Positions 48,277-58,223 of a DNA stretch of 64,000 bases are shown piece by piece (within the stretch, counting starts at the first letter, position 1; each line of letters starts with the position of its first letter). Origin of the DNA: Flavobacterium sp. YJ01 (lineage in GTDB: Bacteria > Bacteroidota > Bacteroidia > Flavobacteriales > Flavobacteriaceae); assembly GCF_029320955.1 (NCBI RefSeq), contig NZ_CP119757.1, positions 3,534,001 to 3,598,000 on the forward strand, given 5' to 3'. The translations under genes were made by a program, and so were the position numbers. The notes under the pieces were generated by a model. The model was given only the letters and a program-made list of their open reading frames with translations, ran no database searches and was not told the DNA's origin.

Positions 48277-49442
48277 TGAATAAAATTCTTATTGTTATAA
48301 CAGATTATGGTAGTTTCAATAATTTTCTTGCAGAAATTGCTGTCCAGCTAAGTTTAAATAATGAAATCCATATTGTTTGTTCACCTTCGAACGTAATCAA
48401 TATTGTAGATAAATTTAATTATAATGATTATAATTTAACATTTCACTTTATTGATATTCCTAGGTCTACGTCAATTGCAAAGTTAATTAAGGCCGGACTT
48501 AAGATAAATGAGTTAATAAGAAAAAATAAAATTAATTTTGTCTATGCACATTTTACTACAGGAATATTTCCAGTAGTGCTACTGAAGAGCAAACACGTAG
48601 AGTACTGGGGAACTTTTCATGGATTAGGAATGAATGCAAGCGCTGGATTAAGAAAAGTTATGTTTGGTATTGTTGAAATGTTTTGTTTTTTAAGGCTTGA
48701 TAGAATATTTCTTATAAACAATAAAGATTACAATTTGGTATCTAATATTTTTAAAAATAAAACTTATAAATATCAATCGTATGGAGTAGGATGTGATATA
48801 GATAAATTTGATAGTAATAAATTTCAATTAATAGATAAGAAAAACATAATAGAGGAACTAAAAATAGAAAATAAGTTTGTAATTACTTTTACAGGTAGAT
48901 TTGTAGAATTCAAAGGTTTTGATTTAGTGTATCGCAGTTTCGTGAAATTAAATGATAGATATCCAGGTAAATTTTCATTATTATTAATTGGTGGAAAAGA
49001 TCCAATACATTCATCAGGTCTTACAGCAGAAGAAGAGACATTTGTAAAAAATAACAAAAATATTATTAATGTTGGGTATACTTCAGAAGTAGAGAAATAT
49101 TTAAAAGTTTCTGATGTTTTTTTATTTCCAAGTAAAAAAGAAGGACTACCAGTTTGTATTGTTGAAGCCCTTTCTATGGGTGTTCCAGTTGTAACATTGG
49201 ACGAAAGGGGAAATGCTGATGTAGTAAAAGATAACTATAATGGATACTTAATCAAATCAATTTCAAAAGACAATGATATTAATGAAATTGTAGCAAAAAT
49301 TGAATATTTATACAAGGATAATAATACTCTTAAACTTTTGTCTTCAAATTGCTTGATTGATAGAGAGAAATATTCGAGATCATTTTTTGTTCATGAGCAG
49401 ATAAGCCTTATCAATGATTACAGAAGAAAAAAAATAGTTTAA
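48276..49442 (+). CDS. Glycosyltransferase family 4
   Basis: 388 aa, GT-B fold. The acceptor domain includes YWGTFHGLGMNASAGLRKV. The donor domain carries ITFTGRFVEFKGFDLVYRSF and the EX7E motif in KKEGLPVCIVEALSMGVPVV, typical of GT4. It lies between another GT4 gene and a sugar-nucleotide reductase. Its specificity is not readable. Confidence 0.9.
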   Translation: MNKILIVITDYGSFNNFLAEIAVQLSLNNEIHIVCSPSNVINIVDKFNYNDYNLTFHFIDIPRSTSIAKLIKAGLKINELIRKNKINFVYAHFTTGIFPVVLLKSKHVEYWGTFHGLGMNASAGLRKVMFGIVEMFCFLRLDRIFLINNKDYNLVSNIFKNKTYKYQSYGVGCDIDKFDSNKFQLIDKKNIIEELKIENKFVITFTGRFVEFKGFDLVYRSFVKLNDRYPGKFSLLLIGGKDPIHSSGLTAEEETFVKNNKNIINVGYTSEVEKYLKVSDVFLFPSKKEGLPVCIVEALSMGVPVVTLDERGNADVVKDNYNGYLIKSISKDNDINEIVAKIEYLYKDNNTLKLLSSNCLIDREKYSRSFFVHEQISLINDYRRKKIV

Positions 49443-49447
49443 TTTTA

Positions 49448-50350
49448 ATGAATAAAATATTAATTACAGGTAAATCCGGGTTTGTTGCTACAAATCTTTC
49501 TAGGTACTTAAACGAAAATGGTCATAATGTTGATTCTATTTCTTTAAGAGACTCAGATTGGAAATTGAATTCTGAAGCTAAAGCTATTATTCATTTAGCG
49601 GGTAAAGCTCATGATACAAAAAACACAAGTGATGCTTCTGAATATTTTAGAATAAATTCAGATCTTACTAAAGATTTGTTTGAATCCTTTTTAGATAGTC
49701 CTATCCAAAATTTTATATACTTTAGTAGCGTTAAAGCTGTTGCAGATACCGTTACAGATGTTTTAAATGAAGAAATAAGCCCAAATCCTAGTACACCTTA
49801 CGGGCAATCTAAGTTAAAGGCTGAAGAATACATTTTGTCACGAGAAATTCCAAACGGAAAAAGAGTCTTTATAATAAGACCATGTATGATTCACGGCCCA
49901 GGAAACAAAGGAAATTTAAATTTACTATTTAATGTAGTAAAGAAGGGAATACCCTACCCTTTAGCATCTTTTCATAATGAAAGATCATTTTTGGGTATTG
50001 ATAATCTTAATTTTTTAATTAAAGCAATTCTTGATAATAAAGAAATACCTTCTGGAGTCTATAATTTTTCTGATGATGAATTTTTATCTACAAATGATGT
50101 TGTAAAGACAATATCTTCAGTCTTAAACAAAAAAAATAAATTGGTTCGTGTTCCTAAAGTTATTATTAATAATATAGCTAAAGTTGGCGACGTTGTTAAA
50201 CTGCCTTTGAATTCAGAAACAATTCAAAAGCTAACTGAAAATTATCGAGTTTCAAACGAAAAAATAAAATTAGCGATCGGCATAGAAAAACTTCCCAATA
50301 CAGCATTTCAAGGATTAGAAAAAACTATAAAAAGCTTTATCGAAAAATAA
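49448..50350 (+). CDS. SDR-family 4-keto-sugar reductase or epimerase (WbpV/WreQ-like)
   Basis: 300 aa SDR. ILITGKSGFVATNLSRYL is a slightly altered GxxGxxG motif, and YGQSK (Tyr118, Lys122) is the catalytic pair. Its place directly before a WecA/WbpL-like transferase, in a locus with a WbpM-like dehydratase at 55246, matches the wbpV-wbpL-wbpM set. In that set WbpV reduces UDP-4-keto-6-deoxy-GlcNAc to UDP-QuiNAc or FucNAc (family knowledge). The reaction here is inferred from context. Confidence 0.78.
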   Translation: MNKILITGKSGFVATNLSRYLNENGHNVDSISLRDSDWKLNSEAKAIIHLAGKAHDTKNTSDASEYFRINSDLTKDLFESFLDSPIQNFIYFSSVKAVADTVTDVLNEEISPNPSTPYGQSKLKAEEYILSREIPNGKRVFIIRPCMIHGPGNKGNLNLLFNVVKKGIPYPLASFHNERSFLGIDNLNFLIKAILDNKEIPSGVYNFSDDEFLSTNDVVKTISSVLNKKNKLVRVPKVIINNIAKVGDVVKLPLNSETIQKLTENYRVSNEKIKLAIGIEKLPNTAFQGLEKTIKSFIEK

Positions 50351-51316
50351 ATGGAATATACAATTTTAGGAATTATTTTAATGATTATCATGTTACTTTA
50401 TTTTAAAGTAGCTGATCATTTTAATATAATTGACAAACCCAATCAAAGGAGTTCGCACACAGACATAACGTTAAGAGGAGGGGGAATTATTTTCTGGTTT
50501 TCAGCTTTGCTTTATTTTGTACAGCATATCCAAACAAATTATTTTTTCTTTACAGGAATAACATTAGTGAGTTTGGTTAGTTTTTGGGACGATATTCAAA
50601 GTCTATCTAATAAAATTAGAATTTCAATTCATTTTCTTTCAATTACCCTGGTTTTTTTCGATTTGGGATTATTCACTTTATTTCCAATTTGGGGTATCAC
50701 ACTGGCTTATATTTTAGCAATTGGTCTAATAAATGCCTATAATTTCATGGATGGAATTAATGGTATTACAGGAGTTTATACTTTAGTAGTTATGGGATCT
50801 CTATTGTATGTAAATACAAAAGTTCAGCTTTTTGCGGATAGTGGTTTTATAAAGTATGCGATGATGGCTAGCCTAATATTTTTGTTTTTTAATTATAGAA
50901 AAAAGGCAAAATGTTTTGCGGGAGATGTTGGGAGTATTGCCATAGCATTTTGGGTGATTTATCTAATTTTAAAACTAATTCTTGTAACAGAATCGCTGAT
51001 TTGGCTTTTGTTTTTAGCCATATATGGTGTTGATGCAATATGTACTATTATGCATCGATTATATTTAAAACAAAATATATTTGAGGCACATCGTCTGCAT
51101 TTTTATCAAATTTTAAGTAATGAATATAAAATACAACACAGATTAGTATCATTACTTTATGGATTGGTTCAAATTATAATTTCATTTCTAGTGGTAAATC
51201 TTTATCAGAAAGTTGATGATGCAATTATCTTTTTAATTATAATTCTTCCTTTGCTTGTTGTTTATTCATTAAAATTTTATTTGTTAAATAAAAATAATTT
51301 AAGATTAAACGTATGA
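50351..51316 (+). CDS. Undecaprenyl-phosphate sugar-1-phosphate transferase (WecA/WbpL family)
   Basis: 321 aa, about ten membrane segments. NAYNFMDGINGITG carries the aspartate motif, CFAGDVGSIAIAF the next catalytic loop and FEAHRLHFYQIL the His-rich cytoplasmic loop that binds the nucleotide sugar. It starts the lipid-linked repeat unit by placing a HexNAc-1-phosphate on undecaprenyl phosphate. It is one base downstream of the reductase gene and overlaps the next gene by four bases. It is the only initiating transferase found in the window. Confidence 0.93.
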   Translation: MEYTILGIILMIIMLLYFKVADHFNIIDKPNQRSSHTDITLRGGGIIFWFSALLYFVQHIQTNYFFFTGITLVSLVSFWDDIQSLSNKIRISIHFLSITLVFFDLGLFTLFPIWGITLAYILAIGLINAYNFMDGINGITGVYTLVVMGSLLYVNTKVQLFADSGFIKYAMMASLIFLFFNYRKKAKCFAGDVGSIAIAFWVIYLILKLILVTESLIWLLFLAIYGVDAICTIMHRLYLKQNIFEAHRLHFYQILSNEYKIQHRLVSLLYGLVQIIISFLVVNLYQKVDDAIIFLIIILPLLVVYSLKFYLLNKNNLRLNV

Positions 51317-51741
51317 AACCACGAGTAATTCAAGGAGGAAATTTTTCTGATCATAGGGGAAGCATCTCGTTTGTAAATGATTTTAATTTTTCTGATGTCG
51401 AAAGATTTTATATTATAAGCAACTCCAAAGAAAATCCTTTGCGCGCATGGCAAGGACATAAATTAGATGCTAAAAATTTTTATTGTCTTACAGGATCTTT
51501 TAAAGTCCATTTTATAAAAATTGATAATTGGGAAAATCCTTCAAAAGATTTAATCATTGAGACGATTTTAGTTTCAGAATTTGATAGTAAAATTGTTCAC
51601 ATTCCTGCAGGTTATGCTAATGCTATAGAATCTTTAGAAGAGAACGCAAAATTAATATCATTTTCTACATTACCATTAACAAATGTAAGCGAGGATGATG
51701 TGCGTTATCCAGCAGATTATTGGTCAATTCCTAATGAGTAA
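51313..51741 (+). CDS. RmlC-like / WxcM-like cupin sugar isomerase
   Basis: 142 aa single cupin. FSDHRGSISFVNDFNF, RFYIISNSKENPLRAWQGHKLDAK (read as RFYIISNS, LRAWQGHK) and VHIPAGYANAIESLEE are the cupin strands typical of the RmlC/WxcM group. Such proteins epimerise or isomerise dTDP- or UDP-4-keto sugars before amination. The following aminotransferase gene overlaps it by eight bases, a common pairing. It is distinct from the true RmlC at 52875. Confidence 0.75.
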   Translation: MKPRVIQGGNFSDHRGSISFVNDFNFSDVERFYIISNSKENPLRAWQGHKLDAKNFYCLTGSFKVHFIKIDNWENPSKDLIIETILVSEFDSKIVHIPAGYANAIESLEENAKLISFSTLPLTNVSEDDVRYPADYWSIPNE

Positions 51742-52861
51742 TAAGAGAATTTATTTGTCGTTATCTCAAGAAAGCGGTTTTGAACAAAAATATATTCAAA
51801 AGGCTTTTAAATCAAACTGGATTACTTCTGGAGGACCAAATGTAGATGAATTTGAAAATGAGCTTCAAGATTATTTTGGAAAAAAAGCATTTGTTACGGC
51901 ATTAAATTCTGGAACATCAGCGATACACTTAGCGTTAATTTTGTTAGGAGTGGAGAGTGGAGATGAAGTAATCTGTCAGAGCATGACATTTTCGGCATCA
52001 GCAAATCCTATTTTGTATCAAAATGCTATTCCAGTATTTGTTGATAGTGAGTCTGAAACATGGAATATTTGTCCAGAAAATTTAGAAATTGCCATAAAAG
52101 ATCGAATAAAAAAAGGAAAAAAACCGAAAGCTATTATCGCAGTTCATTTGTATGGTACACCTTATAAAGTAGATGAAGTTCATTCTATTGCTGAGCAGTA
52201 TGGTATTCCAGTAATTGAAGATAGTGCAGAAGCATTTGGCAGCACTTACAAAGGAAAGAAATGTGGTAAATTTGGTGATTTTGGAATCCTTTCTTTTAAT
52301 GGAAATAAAATTATTACAACTTCAAGCGGAGGAGCATTAATAGTTAATTCAAAAGAGGAAAAAAATAAAGCAATTTTTTACGCTACTCAATCGAAAGATA
52401 AGGCGGTACATTATCAGCATAGTGAATTGGGATACAATTATAGAATGAGCAATATTTGCGCAGGAATAGGTCTCGGACAGCTGAAAATATTAGAACACAA
52501 TATTCTGTCTAGAAGAAATAATCACTTGTTTTATAAAGAAGTTTTTAAAGGCATCATTGACGTAGAACTTTTTGACAATCTTAATGAGGATTTTTTTTCA
52601 AATTATTGGCTTAATACAATATTGTTAAAAACAAAAGAACAAAGAGAAAATTTCAGAATTGCTTTTGAAGAAGCAAATATAGAAAGTCGTCCTTTATGGA
52701 AACCAATGCATTTACAGCCACTTTTTGAAAAATACCCTTACTACGGTAATAATATAGCAGAAAAGTTATTTGAAAGAGGATTGTGCTTGCCATCAGGATC
52801 AAATTTAACACAGCAAGATAAAATTAGAATAGAAGAGGTTATATTTAATTTCTTTAACTGA
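51734..52861 (+). CDS. DegT/DnrJ/EryC1/StrS aminotransferase (PglE/WlbE-like)
   Basis: 375 aa from the ATG at 51734, which overlaps the previous stop. The longer start at 51695 adds non-conserved residues and is rejected. FKSNWITSGGPNVDEFENEL opens the family core (read as NWITSGGPNVDEFE). ALNSGTSAIHLAL is the PLP phosphate site, Asp163 (VIEDSAEAFGS) contacts the PLP ring and Lys192 in SFNGNKIITTSSGG is the Schiff-base lysine. It probably makes a 4-amino-4,6-dideoxy-HexNAc from the product of the WbpM/PglF-like dehydratase. Confidence 0.9.
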   Translation: MSNKRIYLSLSQESGFEQKYIQKAFKSNWITSGGPNVDEFENELQDYFGKKAFVTALNSGTSAIHLALILLGVESGDEVICQSMTFSASANPILYQNAIPVFVDSESETWNICPENLEIAIKDRIKKGKKPKAIIAVHLYGTPYKVDEVHSIAEQYGIPVIEDSAEAFGSTYKGKKCGKFGDFGILSFNGNKIITTSSGGALIVNSKEEKNKAIFYATQSKDKAVHYQHSELGYNYRMSNICAGIGLGQLKILEHNILSRRNNHLFYKEVFKGIIDVELFDNLNEDFFSNYWLNTILLKTKEQRENFRIAFEEANIESRPLWKPMHLQPLFEKYPYYGNNIAEKLFERGLCLPSGSNLTQQDKIRIEEVIFNFFN

Positions 52862-52874
52862 ACAACATTAAAAA

Positions 52875-53423
52875 ATGAAAATTGAAAAAACATTTATAAA
52901 AGATTTAGTGATTGTAGAACCTACAGTTTTTGGAGATGAAAGAGGCTATTTTTTTGAATGTTACAGTAAAACAAAATTTGAAAATTTAGAAATTAATATT
53001 GATTTTGTTCAGGATAATCAATCCTTTTCTAAAAAAGGAACTTTAAGGGGGTTACATTATCAAAACCCTCCTTTTGCTCAAACAAAATTAGTTCGAGTTT
53101 TAGAAGGTGAAATTATTGATGTTGCAGTAGATCTACGAAAAGATTCTCCTACGTATGGGAAAGCATTTAGCATTTTGCTATCAGCAGAAAATAAAAAACA
53201 ATTATTAGTTCCTCAAGGTTTCGCTCATGGTTTTTCAGTAATAAGTGAAACGGCTTCAGTAATGTATAAATGTGATCAATTTTATAATAAAGCTTCAGAA
53301 GGTGGAATTAAATATGATGATCCATCTTTAAATATTGATTGGGGAATGAATTTAGAAGAAGCAATAGTTTCTGAGAAAGATCAGATTCTTCCTTTTATAG
53401 ATAATTGTAACAGTTTATTTTAA
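52875..53423 (+). CDS. rfbC: dTDP-4-dehydrorhamnose 3,5-epimerase
   Basis: 182 aa cupin. FGDERGYFFECYSKTKFE, FVQDNQSFSKKGTLRGLHYQNPP (read as VQDNQSFS, GTLRGLHYQ) and VPQGFAHGFSVISE are near-invariant in RmlC. His and Asp catalytic residues lie in RGLHYQ and VDLRKDSPTYG. Third step of dTDP-L-rhamnose synthesis. Its stop overlaps the ATG of rfbD by one base. Confidence 0.96.
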   Translation: MKIEKTFIKDLVIVEPTVFGDERGYFFECYSKTKFENLEINIDFVQDNQSFSKKGTLRGLHYQNPPFAQTKLVRVLEGEIIDVAVDLRKDSPTYGKAFSILLSAENKKQLLVPQGFAHGFSVISETASVMYKCDQFYNKASEGGIKYDDPSLNIDWGMNLEEAIVSEKDQILPFIDNCNSLF

Positions 53424-54268
53424 TGAAAAAAATTTTAGTAACCGGCGCAACAGGACAAGTAGGAACCGAACTTTCTGTTTTAGCACCTAAGTATCCTCAA
53501 TACGAATGGATATTTGCCGATCGTACGAAAGCAACATTAGATAATTTAGAATTACTTCAAACTCAAATAGAAGCAATTAATCCAGATATTGTATTTAATT
53601 GTGGAGCTTACACTGCAGTTGACAAAGCTGAATCGGAAAAAGAATTGGCATTTACTATAAATCAAGCTGCGGTAGCATTAATTGCAAAATATACAGTAGA
53701 AAAGAATGCAAGATTAATTCATATTTCGACAGATTACGTTTTCGATGGCTCTTCTTCGATTGCTTTAAGCGAAGAGTCAAAAACTAACCCCATAAATGTT
53801 TACGGAGAAAGTAAGTTAGCTGGCGAAATTGCTTGTTTAAAAGAAAATCCAGAATCAATTATTATTAGAACTTCTTGGGTTTACAGTAAGTTCGGAAATA
53901 ATTTCGTGAAAACAATGCAAAGGTTAATGCAAGAAAGAGACAAAATTAATGTGGTAAATGATCAAATAGGATCACCTACCTACGCTGCCGATTTAGCACA
54001 AGCAATGATTGATATAATAGAATCGCCAAAATGGATTTCAGGAATTTATAATTATTCAAACGAAGGAGAAATTAGCTGGTACGAATTTGCGTTAAGTGTA
54101 AAAGAATTTGGTGGTTACAATTGTAAAGTAGGAGGAATTCCAACATTATCTTATCCAACACCTGCAAAACGCCCAAATTTTTCATTGTTGGATAAAACTA
54201 AAATAAAATCAGTTTATAATCTAGAAATCCCAAATTACAAAAAGAGTTTAAGGAAAATATTTGTTTAA
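53423..54268 (+). CDS. rfbD: dTDP-4-dehydrorhamnose reductase
   Basis: 281 aa [16 protein letters not shown] binds [27 protein letters not shown] and ISTDYVFDG are typical, as is YGESK (YxxxK). Last step of dTDP-L-rhamnose synthesis. It is eight bases before rfbA. Confidence 0.95.
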   Translation: MKKILVTGATGQVGTELSVLAPKYPQYEWIFADRTKATLDNLELLQTQIEAINPDIVFNCGAYTAVDKAESEKELAFTINQAAVALIAKYTVEKNARLIHISTDYVFDGSSSIALSEESKTNPINVYGESKLAGEIACLKENPESIIIRTSWVYSKFGNNFVKTMQRLMQERDKINVVNDQIGSPTYAADLAQAMIDIIESPKWISGIYNYSNEGEISWYEFALSVKEFGGYNCKVGGIPTLSYPTPAKRPNFSLLDKTKIKSVYNLEIPNYKKSLRKIFV

Positions 54269-54276
54269 AAAATTTT

Positions 54277-55161
54277 ATGAAAGGAATTATATTAGCTGGA
54301 GGTTCTGGTACAAGATTGCATCCGCTAACGTTAGCGGTAAGTAAACAATTAATGCCAGTTTATGATAAGCCAATGATCTATTATCCTTTGTCGACTTTGA
54401 TGATGGCGGGAATTAATGAGATTTTAATCATTTCAACTCCTCATGATTTACCCCATTTCAAAAAACTTTTAGGAGATGGAAATACAATTGGTTGTAAATT
54501 TAGTTATGCTGAGCAACCAGATCCTAATGGATTAGCGCAAGCTTTTGTAATTGGTGAAGAATTTATTGGAAAAGATGATGTTGCATTAATATTAGGAGAT
54601 AATATCTTTTTTGGATCAAATATGCAGGAGCTCCTTAAGTCGAATACAAAACCAAATGGAGGAGTTGTCTTTGCTTATCATGTTTCAGATCCTGAAAGAT
54701 ACGGAGTGGTTGAATTTGATGAAAATTTAAAAGCAATTTCAATAGAAGAAAAACCAAAAGAACCAAAGTCAAATTATGCAGTTCCGGGATTGTATTTCTA
54801 TGATAATTCAGTTGTTGAAATTGCAAAAAATATTAAGCCAAGTGCTAGAGGCGAATATGAAATTACTGATGTAAATAAGGTTTATCTTGAAAAAGGGAAA
54901 TTAAAAGTTGGTATATTAAGTAGAGGTACCGCTTGGTTAGATACTGGAACTTTTAATAGTTTGATGCAAGCAGGACAATTTGTTCAGGTTTTAGAAGAAA
55001 GACAAGGATTAAAAGTGGGTTGTATTGAAGAAATTGCATGGAGACAAGGCTTCATTGATGATGCCCGACTTGAAGAGTTGGCACAACCTTTACTCAAATC
55101 TGGCTATGGCACATACTTGATAGAATTTTTAAAACAAAAGAAAAAAGGTGTTAAAATTTAA
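54277..55161 (+). CDS. rfbA: Glucose-1-phosphate thymidylyltransferase
   Basis: 294 aa. First step of dTDP-L-rhamnose synthesis. [17 protein letters not shown] is the nucleotide-binding loop, [10 protein letters not shown] the metal site, and [22 protein letters not shown] (read as [15 protein letters not shown]) the sugar site. Its place after rfbC and rfbD, away from rfbB, is unusual. Confidence 0.96.
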   Translation: MKGIILAGGSGTRLHPLTLAVSKQLMPVYDKPMIYYPLSTLMMAGINEILIISTPHDLPHFKKLLGDGNTIGCKFSYAEQPDPNGLAQAFVIGEEFIGKDDVALILGDNIFFGSNMQELLKSNTKPNGGVVFAYHVSDPERYGVVEFDENLKAISIEEKPKEPKSNYAVPGLYFYDNSVVEIAKNIKPSARGEYEITDVNKVYLEKGKLKVGILSRGTAWLDTGTFNSLMQAGQFVQVLEERQGLKVGCIEEIAWRQGFIDDARLEELAQPLLKSGYGTYLIEFLKQKKKGVKI

Positions 55162-55199
55162 TTTCAACCTATAAGTAATGGTTTAAAACCTTTAATTTG

Positions 55200-55207
55200 T
55201 ATTTTTG
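55200..55207 (+). promoter_or_regulatory. Possible promoter -7 box before the PglF-like gene
   Basis: TATTTTTG fits TAnnTTTG and lies 38 bases before the TTG start at 55246. The upstream TTG element is not clear. If real it would start a short unit of the dehydratase gene. Confidence 0.4.
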
Positions 55208-55245
55208 TATAAAGTTCAAATTTTACTGACTTAAATATAGCTCAA

Positions 55246-57213
55246 TTGAATACAGACAAACCAAATAATATAACGTCATTGTTATATAAAACTTTTTCGC
55301 CACGAAATCTTAGGGCAAACATCAATAATTTGAGTTATTTGCCTAGGTGGATTATCATTGCTATTGATGTAATGGTTTTGTTTTTTTCGTTTTCTTTTAC
55401 TTATTTGCTTTTTGAAGGTACTGCAATAGGTTATATTATAACTTCCCATGACTTTTATTTTGTTGGAAGTTTAATTCTGGTCAACATATTTTTCTTTTGG
55501 CTTTTTAGAACTTATTCTGGAATTATTAGGCATTCTTCTTATATAGATGCCATAAAACTGTTGTTTTCTCAAATGTCAGTTTTGGTTTTTTTCTTGTTTA
55601 TCAATTTAGTTTTTGAATTATATACTGGTCATAAAGCCTTTTTGAACACAGCACTTTTCATTAATTTAGTTTTATCTTTTTGCGGGTTATTTTTATACCG
55701 TGTGATCGTAAAACAGACATTTGAAATGTACTTTTCAGAAAAAGCTACCACTAAATTGGTTAGAACTGTAATTTATGGTACAGATGCAAATGCAATCTCG
55801 GTTGCAAATGCATTAAAATTTGAAACTCCTTCTCGATTTAAAATTGTAGGTTTTGTAGATAAAAACAATCAGAATGCATCTAAGCGTATGCTGGATCTTC
55901 CAATTTTAATCTTAAGAAAAAAACTTCCTGCTCTTATGCGATCTGTTGCGGCAGAAGGAGTTATCATAGCAGATAAAAGTTTAACTAAAGACGAGCAATT
56001 AATAATCGTTGATCAATGTCTTGAATTCAACTATAGAGTTTACACAGTACCATTGATTTCGGATTGGGAAAACCAAAAAGAAATTTCTCAAAAAGTAAAA
56101 AATATCCAAATTGAAGATTTACTAGAGAGAAAACCTATAGTTTTAGATAGTAAATCAATTTCTAAACAATTAAAGGACAAAACAATTTTAATTACTGGAG
56201 CTGCGGGTTCAATTGGTAGCGAAATTGTGAGACAGGTTTTGAACTTTAGTCCTAAAAAAGTTATTGTTGTGGATCATGCTGAAACCCCTTTGCATAATTT
56301 ATGCTTAGAGACACAAGGCATGAACGTAAACACCAAAATTGTAGCTGTTATTGCTGATGTTAGAAGCAAAAAAGCATTAGAAAAAGTCTTTAAAAGTTAC
56401 ACGCCACACGTTGTTTTCCACGCGGCTGCTTACAAACATGTACCTCTTATGGAAGAGAATCCTTCTCAGGCAATTCAAACCAACATAAAAGGAACTAAAA
56501 ATCTAGCTGATTTAGCCTGCAAGTATAACGTGAAGAAATTCGTAATGGTTTCTACAGATAAAGCAGTGAATCCTAGTAATGTAATGGGAGCCAGTAAAAG
56601 AATCGCTGAAAAATATGTTCAGTCATTATTCTTAAAGAATCAAAAAGAAAATGTGGAAGGCGGTACAAAATTTATCACAACTCGTTTTGGAAACGTTTTA
56701 GGTTCTAACGGATCTGTTGTTCCATTGTTCACAAAACAAATTGCAGAGGGAGGTCCAGTGACTATTACACATCAAGATATTATTCGTTATTTCATGACAA
56801 TTCCAGAAGCTTGTCAATTAGTATTAGAAGCTGGAGCGATGGGTAATGGTGGTGAAATCTATATCTTCGATATGGGTAAACCAGTTCGAATTATTGATTT
56901 AGCTAAGAAAATGATTAAACTAGCAGGTTTTATTCCTGATAAAGAAATAAAAATTAAGATTGTTGGTTTAAGACCTGGAGAGAAACTTTATGAAGAATTA
57001 TTAAATGATACTTCTAAAACACTTCCAACATATCATAACAAAATCATGATTGCACAAGAAATTCAAGATGAGTATGAAAATCTGCATATTGATGTTGATG
57101 AACTTATCGGAATTGCAGATTTTTATGAAAATGATGATATTGTAGCTAAAATGAAAAAGATCGTTCCTGAATTTAAAAGTATGAATTCTACGTTTGAGGT
57201 TTTAGATAAATAA
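55246..57213 (+). CDS. Membrane UDP-GlcNAc 4,6-dehydratase (PglF/WbpM/CapD family)
   Basis: 655 aa. Four N-terminal membrane helices (about residues 33-55, 73-92, 105-125 and 132-152) are followed by a CoA-binding-like Rossmann region and then the SDR domain. That domain has GAAGSIGSEIVRQ and MGASK in STDKAVNPSNVMGASKR, where Met takes the Tyr position as in WbpM. RFGNVLGSNGSVVPLF is diagnostic. It makes UDP-4-keto-6-deoxy-GlcNAc for the aminotransferase at 51734 or the reductase at 49448. The start is TTG at 55246; no ATG precedes the first helix in this frame. A hairpin terminator follows. Confidence 0.92.
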   Translation: MNTDKPNNITSLLYKTFSPRNLRANINNLSYLPRWIIIAIDVMVLFFSFSFTYLLFEGTAIGYIITSHDFYFVGSLILVNIFFFWLFRTYSGIIRHSSYIDAIKLLFSQMSVLVFFLFINLVFELYTGHKAFLNTALFINLVLSFCGLFLYRVIVKQTFEMYFSEKATTKLVRTVIYGTDANAISVANALKFETPSRFKIVGFVDKNNQNASKRMLDLPILILRKKLPALMRSVAAEGVIIADKSLTKDEQLIIVDQCLEFNYRVYTVPLISDWENQKEISQKVKNIQIEDLLERKPIVLDSKSISKQLKDKTILITGAAGSIGSEIVRQVLNFSPKKVIVVDHAETPLHNLCLETQGMNVNTKIVAVIADVRSKKALEKVFKSYTPHVVFHAAAYKHVPLMEENPSQAIQTNIKGTKNLADLACKYNVKKFVMVSTDKAVNPSNVMGASKRIAEKYVQSLFLKNQKENVEGGTKFITTRFGNVLGSNGSVVPLFTKQIAEGGPVTITHQDIIRYFMTIPEACQLVLEAGAMGNGGEIYIFDMGKPVRIIDLAKKMIKLAGFIPDKEIKIKIVGLRPGEKLYEELLNDTSKTLPTYHNKIMIAQEIQDEYENLHIDVDELIGIADFYENDDIVAKMKKIVPEFKSMNSTFEVLDK

Positions 57214-57243
57214 TCTCATTTAATAATATATTTACAATACAAT

Positions 57244-57280
57244 CAAAAGGTGTTTTTTATAAAAACACCTTTTGGCATTT
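57244..57280 (+). terminator. Hairpin terminator after the PglF-like gene
   Basis: CAAAAGGTGTTTTT and AAAAACACCTTTTG form a perfect 14-bp stem with a 3-base loop. The following tract (GCATTTTT) is only partly T-rich, so termination may be incomplete. Confidence 0.75.
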
Positions 57281-57353
57281 TTAAACAAATTCTAAAATGT
57301 TAAAAATCCTGTTAATTTTTGATTTTTTAAAATAACATTTTTCCCTATCTCAA

Positions 57354-58223
57354 ATGAACAATTACGCTGATAAGACAAATGAATGGCTGTTTGAAATAAC
57401 CCCTAAGAATCGGTTTTTCTCACTAAATTTTAAAGAGATTTGGCAATACAGAGATTTGTTACTTCTTTTTGTAAAAAGAGATATTATAACTGTTTATAAG
57501 CAAACGGTACTTGGACCTCTTTGGTACTTAATTCAGCCTTTATTTACTTCCATAACCTTTACTATTATTTTTAATAATGTTGCAGGAATTAAAACGGGAT
57601 CCATTCCTCCATTCTTATTTAATCTAGGAAGTATAATGGTATGGAATTACTTTACTTCTTGCTTGACTGGAACGTCGGATACTTTTAAATCTAATGCGGC
57701 AATTTTTGGGAAAGTCTATTTTCCTAGAATTATTACTCCTTTGTCCATTGTAATTTCGAACTTAATCAAATTTGGAATCCAATTTGGCATATTTGTTATC
57801 TTTTACATTTTTTATTTTTTTAATGGCGCAAAATTAACTTTGAATGGTTCATTATTTTTCTTTCCAGTATTAATTGTTGTAATGGGAATTTTAGGTCTTG
57901 GTTTAGGAATGTTGATTTCATCAATGGTAACTAAATATAGAGATTTAAATAATTTAGTTGGTTTCGGAATACAGTTGCTTATGTATGTATCTGCTGTAAT
58001 GTACCCAATGGAATTGATTAAACAAAAGTTGCCAAAATTTGGTTGGATAGTGCAATATAATCCGTTGGCTTATGTGATAGAAACTTCTCGTTATATGCTT
58101 TTAGATATTGGAAGCATATCATCTTTAGGTTTAGTATACACGACCGTTGTTACATTAGGCATTTTTTTTGTAGGATTACTGGTTTTTAATAGAACAGAAA
58201 AAAGCTTTATTGATACTGTGTAA
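57354..58223 (+). CDS. wzm: ABC-2 type polysaccharide exporter permease (Wzm)
   Basis: 289 aa with about six membrane segments. The N-terminal LLLLFVKRDIITVYKQTVLGPLWYLIQP (read as FVKRDIITVYKQTVLGPLWY) is the typical Wzm entry. It forms the inner-membrane channel of an ABC exporter with the Wzt ATPase that starts at the base after its stop. Its coexistence with a Wzx/Wzy system means the locus may feed two export routes. Confidence 0.93.
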   Translation: MNNYADKTNEWLFEITPKNRFFSLNFKEIWQYRDLLLLFVKRDIITVYKQTVLGPLWYLIQPLFTSITFTIIFNNVAGIKTGSIPPFLFNLGSIMVWNYFTSCLTGTSDTFKSNAAIFGKVYFPRIITPLSIVISNLIKFGIQFGIFVIFYIFYFFNGAKLTLNGSLFFFPVLIVVMGILGLGLGMLISSMVTKYRDLNNLVGFGIQLLMYVSAVMYPMELIKQKLPKFGWIVQYNPLAYVIETSRYMLLDIGSISSLGLVYTTVVTLGIFFVGLLVFNRTEKSFIDTV

